Shown piece by piece: positions 28,121-36,503 of a DNA stretch of 64,000 bases. Each line of letters begins with the position of its first letter. Within the stretch, counting starts at the first letter, position 1. The stretch is from JBBRBB01 sp963830175 (lineage in GTDB: Bacteria; Bacteroidota; Bacteroidia; Chitinophagales; Chitinophagaceae), in contig CAWHKV010000002.1 in NCBI GenBank assembly GCA_963830175.1, positions 496,001 to 560,000 on the forward strand. The letters run 5' to 3'. The notes under the pieces are model-generated. The model saw nothing but the letters and a program-made list of their open reading frames with translations, had not been told where the DNA came from and made no database searches. The translations under genes were made by a program, and so were the position numbers.

Positions 28121-30970
28121 CTAATATACCAAAGTAACGCCTGCACCAAAACCCATATCACTATCATAATGAGTTGACAGGGCGAACCATTTTTTAACAG
28201 TATACTTTAAACCAGCCATGTATTCCTTATCAGTATTGGCCATTGCATTTAATCTTAAACGCGGCGTTAATGGTACGTCTTCCCTGGAAAGCTGTAACCT
28301 TAATTTACCTTTAGAATCGACCCTTGCCTGTGCAGTTACCAGCATGGGTAATGTGTATTCGATACCTGCCATAAAAGCTTTTCTATTGCTTTGATTACTT
28401 ACTTGCCCAAATGAATTTTTGGTTAATTCGTTGTGCATGGGATTGTAATGATAATCGTACCCTATAAATGGAAACCACCATTGCATTTTGCCCAGGTACC
28501 TTCCAAAATAAGTTTCACTTTCCACCCCATGTTCGGGTTTTAACCCTATTCGCCATTCTGTCCGCAAAGCATATCTTTCTGTTGAAAGCATTGCCATTCC
28601 ATCGCTGCCATTACTTTCCAAACCCAGTTCTGCCATAGGGTGTATCATTTGTTCATTGCGAATAAATTTATTGTAGGCTGCTGCTTTGTCGGGTAATTCG
28701 GGATTTAACTCTGAATTTTTATAACTGAAAACATTTCCCATACCCGCCATCATGTGATATAAAATGTGGCAATGAAAAAACCAATCTCCATCCTGGCTAC
28801 CTGCAAACTCTATGGTATCGGTTTCCATGGGCATGATGTCGAGTACATTTTTTAAAGGTGCATATTCGCCCTGCCCATTTAACACCCTGTAATCATGACC
28901 ATGCAGGTGCATTGGGTGGCGCATCATAGAATTGTTGAATAAAATAATGCGAACATTCTGACCTTTTTCAATTAAAATTTTGTCCCATTCCCTAACAATC
29001 TTATCATTTATCGACCATACATAACGGTTCATATTACCCGTGAGTGTGAAGTATAAATTTTTGTATGAAGTGTCTGGCAAAATTGTTTTTTCGGGTGCAC
29101 GCAACATAGAATAATTAAGGGTAACAATTCCATTACCAGACATATCCATTCCCTGCATTTCGATCATGTTAGATGCTTCTGTTGTGTCTATCGGCTCGGG
29201 TTGTACATGATCATGTGTATGTTCGGGTTGAGCGGCTTCATTAAACTCCTGGTACATAACCATATTCATATCCATTTGCTGAAGGCTCATTTTCATATCC
29301 ATTTTCTTCATATCGCCATTCATTTTCATCATGTCATTCATCATCTTCATACCCTCAAAATATTTTAAGCGGGGAAGAACGGGTGCACGCATTTTCATTC
29401 CGCTACCCAACCAGAGAGAAGCAGCTTTTGTGCGGTCTTCAGGCGTTGCCCTTAATTCGTAACTCATATCTTCCGGTATGGTAACTACCACATCATATGT
29501 TTCGGATACGCCTACAATAAGCCTGTCTACTTCAACAGGTACTACTTCATTTCCATCGTTGGCGATAACGGTAAGTTTTCCACCCGCATATTGTATCCAA
29601 AAATAACTGGAGCCTCCAGCGTTAACAATGCGTAACCTAATCCTGTCACCTGCTTTAAAATCAGGCGCATTCACGATGGGCTTGCCATTTATTAAAAAGC
29701 GGTCGTAATAAACATCACTCACATCCATGGCATTCATTCGTTTAAATTCATTAGTGATCTTGGTGCCCAAATGACCGGATTGTATGGCTTCTGAATAACT
29801 TTGTACACTGCCTTTTTCGATAGCATACCAGTCGTTTGCTGTGCGTAATCTCCTTTGCACTTCGGAAGGTTTTTCATCGGTCCATTCACTTAATACCACA
29901 GTATATTCCTTGTCGTAGGTTCCGTTGCCTAAAGTGGGTGCAGGCATGGGATTGCTATGTTCCATGCCCGGCATACCTTTCATTTCGTGGTTGTGCTGCA
30001 TGGGTTGATTTTGAATGCTGCTATCTGATTTCATCCCAGGTATGTCCTGCATTTTGTCATCAGTCATAGTCATCATATCATGCCCCTCATGCTGATCATT
30101 TTTTTCTGATGCCATCTTCATCCCATCCATCTTATCCATGTTCATCATTTCATGATCATGATCCATCGTATTCAATCCCATCATATCCATTTCAGGAGCT
30201 AATTGTCCTTCTCTTTTATTGAATACCAGGGCCCCGTAAATGCCAGCCTGCTCCTGCAAACCACTGTGCGAATGATACCAGTAAGTTCCATTTTGTACAA
30301 CAGCAAATTTGTACAGGTGCACCTTGCCGGGAAATATAGGCTCGGTAGTTAAATAGGGAACACCATCGAAACGATTTGGTAAAATAACGCCATGCCAGTG
30401 AAGCGATGTTTCCTCATCCTTTAAATTATTGTGCAAATAAATCTCTGCGGTATCACCCTCGGTAAAAATTAAATCAGGTCCCGGTATGGTTCCATTAATA
30501 GAATATGCATGTTTAAGTTTTCCTGTATAGTTAACCATGGTATCGGTGATGTACAAATCATATCGAACGGTTTTGCCCGGTTGTATAATTAGCATATTAC
30601 CGATATAAGGGATCTCTGCTTCAGTTGTATCTTCTTGTTCCTTTACCTTATCTATCTTATGATCCCCGTGGTTCATATTCATATTTTCTTCCTGCTTTTT
30701 TACGGGAGGGGTTGTCGCAGGTTTAGGTGTTGGTTTTTTAACCGGTGCAGGGGTTGAAATTTTAACCGTTTTTTTAACGAGCGACATACCACACTTAGGA
30801 CATTTACCCGGCTTATCTGATTTTATTTCAGGATGCATAGGGCAGGTATAAATAACCTTTGTTGATGAGGTGGTGGCGGTTTTTTTTGCGGGCATATTGT
30901 GCCCCTCGTGCTGGGCAAATAAGGCTGTACAAAAAATTATTTGTATAAAAAGCAGGAATACTTTTTTCAT
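28121..30970 (-). CDS. Multicopper oxidase fused to a CopB-like C-terminal region
   Basis: A 949-residue exported protein (signal peptide to residue 19). It starts with a heavy-metal-binding domain at 41-67 (YTCPMHPEIK...CPKCGMS). The cupredoxin domains carry all four copper motifs: HWHG 191-194, HSH 233-235, HPMHLHGH 685-692 and HCHILYHM 733-740 with the T1 Cys734. Met/His-rich inserts lie at 255-345 and 540-612. Residues about 795-949 look like the beta-barrel of CopB (ERYALRTEWRIGL, FPFIGYDYHYN, AGVTLVY end). It likely oxidises Cu(I) in the periplasm and may be tethered to the outer membrane by the barrel. Centre of the copper operon. Confidence 0.9.
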   Translation of the reverse strand: MKKVFLLFIQIIFCTALFAQHEGHNMPAKKTATTSSTKVIYTCPMHPEIKSDKPGKCPKCGMSLVKKTVKISTPAPVKKPTPKPATTPPVKKQEENMNMNHGDHKIDKVKEQEDTTEAEIPYIGNMLIIQPGKTVRYDLYITDTMVNYTGKLKHAYSINGTIPGPDLIFTEGDTAEIYLHNNLKDEETSLHWHGVILPNRFDGVPYLTTEPIFPGKVHLYKFAVVQNGTYWYHSHSGLQEQAGIYGALVFNKREGQLAPEMDMMGLNTMDHDHEMMNMDKMDGMKMASEKNDQHEGHDMMTMTDDKMQDIPGMKSDSSIQNQPMQHNHEMKGMPGMEHSNPMPAPTLGNGTYDKEYTVVLSEWTDEKPSEVQRRLRTANDWYAIEKGSVQSYSEAIQSGHLGTKITNEFKRMNAMDVSDVYYDRFLINGKPIVNAPDFKAGDRIRLRIVNAGGSSYFWIQYAGGKLTVIANDGNEVVPVEVDRLIVGVSETYDVVVTIPEDMSYELRATPEDRTKAASLWLGSGMKMRAPVLPRLKYFEGMKMMNDMMKMNGDMKKMDMKMSLQQMDMNMVMYQEFNEAAQPEHTHDHVQPEPIDTTEASNMIEMQGMDMSGNGIVTLNYSMLRAPEKTILPDTSYKNLYFTLTGNMNRYVWSINDKIVREWDKILIEKGQNVRIILFNNSMMRHPMHLHGHDYRVLNGQGEYAPLKNVLDIMPMETDTIEFAGSQDGDWFFHCHILYHMMAGMGNVFSYKNSELNPELPDKAAAYNKFIRNEQMIHPMAELGLESNGSDGMAMLSTERYALRTEWRIGLKPEHGVESETYFGRYLGKMQWWFPFIGYDYHYNPMHNELTKNSFGQVSNQSNRKAFMAGIEYTLPMLVTAQARVDSKGKLRLQLSREDVPLTPRLRLNAMANTDKEYMAGLKYTVKKWFALSTHYDSDMGFGAGVTLVY

Positions 30971-30986
30971 GGAAGATATAATTCTG

Positions 30987-31550
30987 TTATTTTAATTCTT
31001 CTATAACCTCTCCACAATCCACCATCTTGGATCCGTAATATGGGTTTTTTATTTCCTTGTCCGTACTTAACCAAAAGCCTCCTTTCCCTTTATTATACAT
31101 GGGGCATTTGGTATAATAAATTGTTTGATCCGGCGACATTGATTTAGCTAAAGAGTACATATTAGTACTAAGATTTTCAAAACTTTCTCTTTGCTTATTT
31201 ATATTATCTGCATTTGAACTTATTTTGGCCGCATGGTCTTTAATTTTTTCTTTAGTATTTGAAAAAACACTTTTCTGATCAGCTTCAAGACCTGTTTCAT
31301 CCATAGAATTAATCTCTGTAGTTAAATGCTCTGCAGCTGTAGCTGCCTCAGATGAATTATCAATTACTAAAGCATTTTTAATATGCATATAACTTTCTAT
31401 AATTGTGCCGATTGACGCATTGGTGGTTACTACTGCAGGCGGAACTTGTGCATTGTTGAGGGATGTATCCGGGGTGTATGTTTGTTCCGGACTTGAATTG
31501 CATGACATACAAATTATGGCTGAAACAGTAGTAATAAATGATAATTTCAT
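30987..31550 (-). CDS. DUF3347 lipoprotein
   Basis: A 187-residue protein with a lipoprotein signal (lipobox ICMSC). DUF3347 segments are visible: YMHIKNALVIDNSSEAATAA, then YYTKCPMYNKGKGGFWLS and KEIKNPYYGSKMVDCGEV. The conserved CPM and the C-terminal Cys are likely metal ligands. DUF3347 also forms the C-terminus of Bacteroidota CusB-like efflux adaptors, which supports a copper role. It starts 25 bases after its paralogue and ends 16 bases before the multicopper oxidase gene. Confidence 0.87.
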   Translation of the reverse strand: MKLSFITTVSAIICMSCNSSPEQTYTPDTSLNNAQVPPAVVTTNASIGTIIESYMHIKNALVIDNSSEAATAAEHLTTEINSMDETGLEADQKSVFSNTKEKIKDHAAKISSNADNINKQRESFENLSTNMYSLAKSMSPDQTIYYTKCPMYNKGKGGFWLSTDKEIKNPYYGSKMVDCGEVIEELK

Positions 31551-31575
31551 AAAGTATATTTTATTGCTGATTAAA

Positions 31576-32052
31576 TTAATCTATGGTTTCTTTTAAGCTT
31601 CCGCAGGTTAACATGCTGCTTCCGTAATATGGGTTTTTGATCTCTTTTTTGTCACTTATCCAGGATGCTTTCTTCATAGGACAATATTGAATAAACAATG
31701 CATCGTTTGAGAGGTCATGCTTTTTTGCGAGGATGGTAATATTGTCAGAAAGGTTTTTAAATATCTTTCTCTGCATACTGATGTCGGTAGAGTTTGATAT
31801 AGCGCCTGCGTCTTTTAATAAGGCATTTACATTTCCCTCAGAAATTGTTTGGTAGGAAATGCCATTCAGGTTTTTAATGAAGGCCTGTGCGGCGGATTGC
31901 GCCTGTACTGTATTATCTTTTACCAGTGCATCTTTTATTTGCAAGTATGTAACAGCAATTTGCTTCAAACGCATATCTCCGGCATCCTGGGCGGAACCTA
32001 TACCGTAAAAAATTAAAAGTGAGAAGGCGGTGGTCAATAAATATTTTTTCAT
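31576..32052 (-). CDS. DUF3347 exported protein (second copy)
   Basis: A 158-residue protein with a cleavable signal peptide (MKKYLLTTAFSLLIFYGIGS) rather than a lipobox. It shares the DUF3347 pattern of its neighbour: YLQIKDALVKDNTVQAQSAA, then IQYCPMKKASWISD and KEIKNPYYGSSMLTCGSL. Likely a soluble periplasmic copper-binding protein. It is the first gene of the five-gene copper operon; together with the lipoprotein copy it gives one free and one anchored form. Confidence 0.86.
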   Translation of the reverse strand: MKKYLLTTAFSLLIFYGIGSAQDAGDMRLKQIAVTYLQIKDALVKDNTVQAQSAAQAFIKNLNGISYQTISEGNVNALLKDAGAISNSTDISMQRKIFKNLSDNITILAKKHDLSNDALFIQYCPMKKASWISDKKEIKNPYYGSSMLTCGSLKETID

Positions 32053-32142
32053 TTAATAAATAAGTTTTTTGTTTTAACATGTATAACATAATCATGCCAT
32101 TAATGTATGAATATTATTAAAGGGTGAATGTTAGTAACTATA

Positions 32143-32790
32143 TTATAAGTTCTTTAGCTTACTAATAGTTGAAGCCGGGTCTTTAGAATGAAAAACCGTG
32201 CTGCCAGCCACTAATACATCAGCCCCTGCAGCAATTATGTCATGCGCATTTTCTATAGTAATACCCCCATCTACCTCAATCAATACATTCAATTGCTTTT
32301 GAAGTATGAGGGATTTTAATTTTTTAATTTTAGAAATAGCATGGGGTATGAATTCCTGACCACCAAATCCCGGGTTAACACTCATTAAACAAACCACATC
32401 AATTTCATGTATAACATCGGAAAGTAATTCAACAGGTGAGTGTGGATTAATGGCTACCCCCGCTTTCATTCCCAACTCTTTTATTTGCTGAATATTCCGG
32501 TGTAAATGCGGGCATGCCTCCAGGTGTACAGTTAGAATATCGGCACCGGCTTTTTTAAAAGCTTCTGCGTATTTTTCTGGCTCCACGATCATAAGGTGCA
32601 CATCAAAGGGTTTCTTTGCCACTTTTTTTAGTTGATGTATAACAGGCAGACCAAAGCTTATGTTCGGCACAAAACGGCCGTCCATTACATCAAGGTGAAA
32701 CCAGTCAGCCTCACTTTCATTTAACATGGTGCAAACTTGTTCCAGCTGTAGAAAGTTACTTGCTAATAAAGAAGGTGCAATAAGAGCCAT
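32143..32790 (-). CDS. rpe: Ribulose-phosphate 3-epimerase
   Basis: Interconverts ribulose 5-phosphate and xylulose 5-phosphate in the pentose phosphate pathway. The 215-residue barrel carries all metal and acid-base residues: His32 and Asp34 in WFHLDVMDG, His65 in DVHLM, Asp174 in IEVDGGI, plus SVNPGFGGQEF. Standard length and start. It follows the TPR lipoprotein gene by 24 bases. Confidence 0.96.
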   Translation of the reverse strand: MALIAPSLLASNFLQLEQVCTMLNESEADWFHLDVMDGRFVPNISFGLPVIHQLKKVAKKPFDVHLMIVEPEKYAEAFKKAGADILTVHLEACPHLHRNIQQIKELGMKAGVAINPHSPVELLSDVIHEIDVVCLMSVNPGFGGQEFIPHAISKIKKLKSLILQKQLNVLIEVDGGITIENAHDIIAAGADVLVAGSTVFHSKDPASTISKLKNL

Positions 32791-32814
32791 CTATTAAATT
32801 GTTGGTTATCGAAA

Positions 32815-33629
32815 TTATGCAGCGCCTAATCTTTGCAACGCCTGCCGGGATGCATTTAAACCATTATCAAGCTTCAAAGATTGTTTAAATTTTTCAATGG
32901 CTTCTGCTTTTTTGTTCATCATTTCATAACACCTGCCCTGGTAATACCAGGCATCTGCATACATGGCGTTTACGGTAGTAGCAAATTGAAAAACGTTTAA
33001 AGCTTTAGTATATTCAGCGGCATCAAAATACAATAATCCTTTTTCGATATAAGCCTCCATGTAAGTATAATTATTGGCAATGCTTTTATCAAACATTTTA
33101 AAGGCTTCATTCCTGTCTCCTTTCCGGGCATAATAAACTCCTGAAATAAAAGCAGCGTGCGCATCATACTCCCTGCCAAGGGCAAAGATTGCAAATGAGC
33201 AGCTATCTGTAAGGCTCGCGCATCTTTCTTTTCTGCATAAATATTTGCTAAACCTAACAAGGCATCTGGCGAATCATAAATGGTAATGGCATTTGTATAA
33301 GAATCTTCAGCCATTGTAGTATCGCCGGCATTTTCCGCTATTTGCCCCTTTATATACCACCATGAATAATTAAGACTATCCGCTGCAATTAATGTATCGA
33401 TTTGCTGTAACGCGGTGCTGTATTCCTGAAGACTGTCCAGGGCATAAATAAGATTGAGCCGGTACTGGGTACTGTCGGGATTTGACTGAACTTTATTGGT
33501 GAGTGCCAAAAGAAAATCTTTATGCCCTATTTCCACGTTTGTATTTTTTGATGCAGAAAATCTTTCATCCTTACTATTGCAGCTAAGCAACAATATGCAG
33601 GTTGCCATAAATAATTTATAAGCATTCAT
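32815..33629 (-). CDS. TPR-repeat lipoprotein, frame interrupted
   Basis: ATG 33629 begins a lipoprotein signal (FMATCILLLSC); an upstream ATG at 33707 would precede it with 26 unlikely residues. TPR-like helices follow, for example YRLNLIYALDSLQEYSTALQ. Near 33175-33182 the frame changes. One missing C in the CCC run would give LPLGREYDAHAAFISGVYYA and join to the second half (GLLYFDAAEYTKALNVFQ, ADAWYYQGRCYEMMNKKAEA). The 815-base span is one short of a multiple of three, so the corrected protein has 271 residues and at least six TPRs. Probably an envelope scaffold; no specific role known. Confidence 0.8.
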
Positions 33630-33674
33630 TCCTGCAAAGTAAATGCAGAGTAAGTGTTTTACAATTATCTGACA

Positions 33675-33704
33675 ATTGTTCAGAGGCACAATCCGATACT
33701 TTTG
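33675..33704 (+). promoter_or_regulatory. Promoter of the PD40 protein gene
   Basis: The -7 element TACTTTTG at 33697-33704 matches TAnnTTTG exactly, with ATTG at 33675-33678 as a weak -33 element 18 bases upstream. The ATG follows 15 bases later, giving a very short leader. Confidence 0.6.
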
Positions 33705-33719
33705 CAAAAATTTAATGGT

Positions 33720-34784
33720 ATGAGGCTTTTGATTTTCTGCGCATTTATATTTCTTGTTTTAAAATCTGTATCCGGTCAAACTATTGATACGCTTGTTTAT
33801 CCCGAGGAATCGCATTTTAAAAATATGCACCAACTAACGTTCGGTGGTGACAATGCAGAGGCATATTGGAGTTACGATGACAAACACGTTATTTATCAGC
33901 GTACAGCCCCAAAAGAAAATATAGTATGCGATCAATTGTTTATGGGAGTAATGCCTCAAAATCCAAATGACGCTTTTGTTACAAAACAATTAACAGTTAA
34001 GGGAAGAGTTACCTGTGGTTTTTTTATGAAGAGTGGTGCGCAGGTAGTGTTCGCATCTACCCATCTTAATTCTGATAATTGTCCACCCATTCCCGACAGG
34101 TCTGCACTCAACAACAGGTATGTATGGCCTGTGTATGACAGCTATGATATTTTTCTTGCTGATACAAATGGTGTAATAAAAGAGCGGCTTACAAATACGC
34201 CCGGTTATGATGCTGAAGCCACCCTTTCCCGCGACGGTAAAAAAATGATTTTTACCTCCATGCGCAATGGCGACCTGGACCTATATATTATGGACCTTGA
34301 AACCAAAAAAACTTTGCAGGTTACTAATACATTGGGGTACGATGGTGGCGCGTGGTTTAGTGCTGATGGAAAACAAATTGTTTGGCGCGCCAGTCGCCCA
34401 TCCACTGCAGAAGAGGTGAAAGATTATATTGAACTGTTGAATAAAGGGCTGGTGGCCCCAACACAAATGGAAGTATTTGTTGCAAATGCAGATGGCTCAT
34501 CTGTCAGGCAAATAACCCATTTAGGAAAGGCCAACTGGGCACCTAATTTTACACCCGATGGAAAAATAATTTTTTGCAGTAACCATGAATACGAACGGGG
34601 ATTTCCTTTTAATATGTATGTAATAAACCAGGATGGATCGGGGTTAAGCCGTATAAGCCGTGATAAAGGTTTTGATGCATTTCCAATGTTCAGTTACGAT
34701 GGAAAAAGAATACTGTTTTCAAGTAACCGAAATAATGGGGGAACAAGAGATACTAACATTTTTGTTGCCGATTGGATTGATTAA
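33720..34784 (+). CDS. Exported PD40/TolB-like beta-propeller protein
   Basis: A 354-residue protein. ATG 33720 is chosen because it starts a signal peptide (MRLLIFCAFIFLVLKSVSGQ) just after a good promoter. At least four WD40-like PD40 blades are visible: AEATLSRDGKKMIFTSMRNG, AWFSADGKQIVWRAS, NWAPNFTPDGKIIFCSN and AFPMFSYDGKRILFSSNRN. Such propellers usually mediate protein or glycan binding in the periplasm. No catalytic domain is attached. Confidence 0.8.
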   Translation: MRLLIFCAFIFLVLKSVSGQTIDTLVYPEESHFKNMHQLTFGGDNAEAYWSYDDKHVIYQRTAPKENIVCDQLFMGVMPQNPNDAFVTKQLTVKGRVTCGFFMKSGAQVVFASTHLNSDNCPPIPDRSALNNRYVWPVYDSYDIFLADTNGVIKERLTNTPGYDAEATLSRDGKKMIFTSMRNGDLDLYIMDLETKKTLQVTNTLGYDGGAWFSADGKQIVWRASRPSTAEEVKDYIELLNKGLVAPTQMEVFVANADGSSVRQITHLGKANWAPNFTPDGKIIFCSNHEYERGFPFNMYVINQDGSGLSRISRDKGFDAFPMFSYDGKRILFSSNRNNGGTRDTNIFVADWID

Positions 34785-34801
34785 TTGAGGATTACAATCT
34801 C

Positions 34802-34809
34802 TAAGTTTG
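34802..34809 (+). promoter_or_regulatory. Promoter -7 element of the small membrane protein gene
   Basis: TAAGTTTG, an exact TAnnTTTG match, lies just past the end of the PD40 gene. ATTG at 34776-34779 is a possible -33 element. It argues for ATG 34836 as the real start of the next gene. Confidence 0.5.
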
Positions 34810-34835
34810 TAGATTTGAATAATAAATTGAATTTT

Positions 34836-35309
34836 ATGGATGCCTCTCTTTACCAGATATTACTTCATGTACATAGTGTTGGGCGTTGGATTATTCTTTT
34901 ATTATTATTAGTAGCCATTTTTAACAGCGCCATTGCCAGTGGCAGACCTTTTATTAAATCAGATAACCGAACCGGTTTAATGCTGATTATAACCGCAGAC
35001 CTCATGTTGGTTATTGGATTAGTACTCTGGTATTTAGGACCAATGGGTTATAAATTAATTGAAAGTGCCGGCGGAATGTCTAATGTAATGAAGGATGCAT
35101 CTTTCAGGTTTTATGTTGTTGAACATTTTACAGGTATGCTCATCGCCATCATATTAATGCATATCGGAAAAGCGCAGGCTAAAAGACATATTTCCGATAA
35201 TGCTAAACACCGCCGAACCGTTTTGTTTTATTCTCTCGCATTATTAATCATTCTTTTAACCATTCCATGGCCGTTCCGGGAAGTGGGTGCTGGTCGCGGT
35301 TGGTTTTGA
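34836..35309 (+). CDS. Four-helix membrane protein with conserved-looking histidines
   Basis: A 157-residue protein with four predicted membrane segments. ATG 34836 (MDASLYQILLHVHSVGRW) is preferred over the upstream open frame, which overlaps the promoter element. Histidines sit at helix ends: LLHVHSVGRW, VVEHFTGM, LMHIGKAQAKRH. This pattern recalls di-heme cytochrome b-type proteins, but no family was firmly recognised. Function unknown. Confidence 0.65.
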   Translation: MDASLYQILLHVHSVGRWIILLLLLVAIFNSAIASGRPFIKSDNRTGLMLIITADLMLVIGLVLWYLGPMGYKLIESAGGMSNVMKDASFRFYVVEHFTGMLIAIILMHIGKAQAKRHISDNAKHRRTVLFYSLALLIILLTIPWPFREVGAGRGWF

Positions 35310-35396
35310 TGTTCAATCTTGAAATTTCTTGTATTTAAATTAACAGGGTAAACGTACCCTTCTGGATGCAAATTTGAGTTAATACAAAAAAAATTT

Positions 35397-36164
35397 GTGA
35401 GTCGAAAAAATCTGCTGGGACTGGTATTTATTTCTTTGATTTTTGCAGTTACGCCGTCGTTTAGCCAGGACGCTTCTATTTTAATGAAAGAGGCCGGTGC
35501 ACTAGACCGCCAGTTTAAAGAGAATGAGGCACTTGAAAAGTATAAAAATATTGTTGCGATAAATCCTCAGTATATTCCAGCACTTGTTAGATGTACTGAA
35601 CTAAGCTGCACAATCGGGGACAGGGAAACCAACGAATCTGCTAAGGAAAATTACTTTTTAGAAGCAAAGAAGTACGCTTCTGCAGCATTATCAACAAATG
35701 TAAACAGTGCCGATGCCAATTATGCTATGGGCATCGCGTATGGCCAAATGGCAAGAGTTGAAAAAGACAAGAAAACCGCAATTGAATATGTAAAGCGAAT
35801 TAAATTTTACGCTGACCGTGCAATTGCCATAGACCCTAATCATTTAAAGGCTACGTACCTGTTGGGCGTTTGGAATTATAAAATAGTTACCCTTTCCTGG
35901 GCTAAGAAATTAGCAGTGAAGGCTTTATTTGGTGGCGTGCCTGATGCCAGTTTAACCGAAGCGATCCGCATTTTCGAAAAAACCCGTTCCCTTGACCCAT
36001 ATTTTGTAGAAAACTACCTGTACCTGGCTAAGGCTTATGGAGAAGACAACCAGCCTGCCCGTGAAATTGAAGTGTTACAAAAGCTTATTCGTTTACCTAA
36101 CAGAACTTTTGATGATGCGGCATATAAAACAGAGGGAAGAAATTTGCTGCAAAAACTTCAGTAA
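35397..36164 (+). CDS. TPR protein related to RMD1/FAM82 (regulator of microtubule dynamics family)
   Basis: A 255-residue protein starting with GTG and a signal peptide (LGLVFISLIFAVTPSFSQ). TPR helices cover the rest: ADANYAMGIAYGQMARVEK, DPNHLKATYLLGVWNYKI, KKLAVKALFGGVPDASL, DPYFVENYLYLAKAYGE. The ALFGG-P-ASL segment between repeats is typical of the RMD1/FAM82 family known from animals and some bacteria. A periplasmic scaffold role is likely; partners unknown. Recognition is from memory of the family. Confidence 0.7.
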   Translation: MSRKNLLGLVFISLIFAVTPSFSQDASILMKEAGALDRQFKENEALEKYKNIVAINPQYIPALVRCTELSCTIGDRETNESAKENYFLEAKKYASAALSTNVNSADANYAMGIAYGQMARVEKDKKTAIEYVKRIKFYADRAIAIDPNHLKATYLLGVWNYKIVTLSWAKKLAVKALFGGVPDASLTEAIRIFEKTRSLDPYFVENYLYLAKAYGEDNQPAREIEVLQKLIRLPNRTFDDAAYKTEGRNLLQKLQ

Positions 36165-36303
36165 TTATTAAACTTTAAATCCCACTGCTCCGTCAAAATC
36201 GTAAATAATTAAGATTTATTTTTTTTAGCTGTTTAAAATATGGCATTAATGTTGAATTAGCCATTACATATTTTAAATAAAATCAGCGTTAAATAAAAAG
36301 AAT

Positions 36304-36468
36304 ATGAAACAAGAAGAGGTTATTAATGTTGAGTTGATTGCTGAAGCTGAGGAAATTGAAGAAAGGCTTAAGCAGATTGAACAGGATAATGGTGAATTCA
36401 CTAATAGCAATATGATTGAAGAAGAAGTGCTGGCTCACCTTGTTTTTCAACGCAAGCAAATTTATTAA
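36304..36468 (+). CDS. Small acidic protein of unknown function
   Basis: A 54-residue open frame, ATG 36304 to TAA 36468, very Glu-rich and helical (ELIAEAEEIEERLKQIEQ), ending LAHLVFQRKQIY. No signal or membrane segment. It is followed by a terminator and sits alone in a 330-base gap, which supports it being a real gene. Family not recognised. Confidence 0.55.
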   Translation: MKQEEVINVELIAEAEEIEERLKQIEQDNGEFTNSNMIEEEVLAHLVFQRKQIY

Positions 36469-36474
36469 ACGACA

Positions 36475-36503
36475 AAAGGGGGTTTTTACCCCCTTTATTT
36501 TTT
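36475..36503. terminator. Bidirectional terminator between the small acidic gene and glnS
   Basis: Stem AAAGGGGG/CCCCCTTT with loop TTTTTA, flanked by A and T runs, so it can act for both converging genes. Confidence 0.85.

Noticed and set aside
35345..35360. AGGGTA/TACCCT hairpin upstream of the RMD1-like gene
   Set aside because: Short, with no T run; not convincing as a terminator or an RNA regulator.
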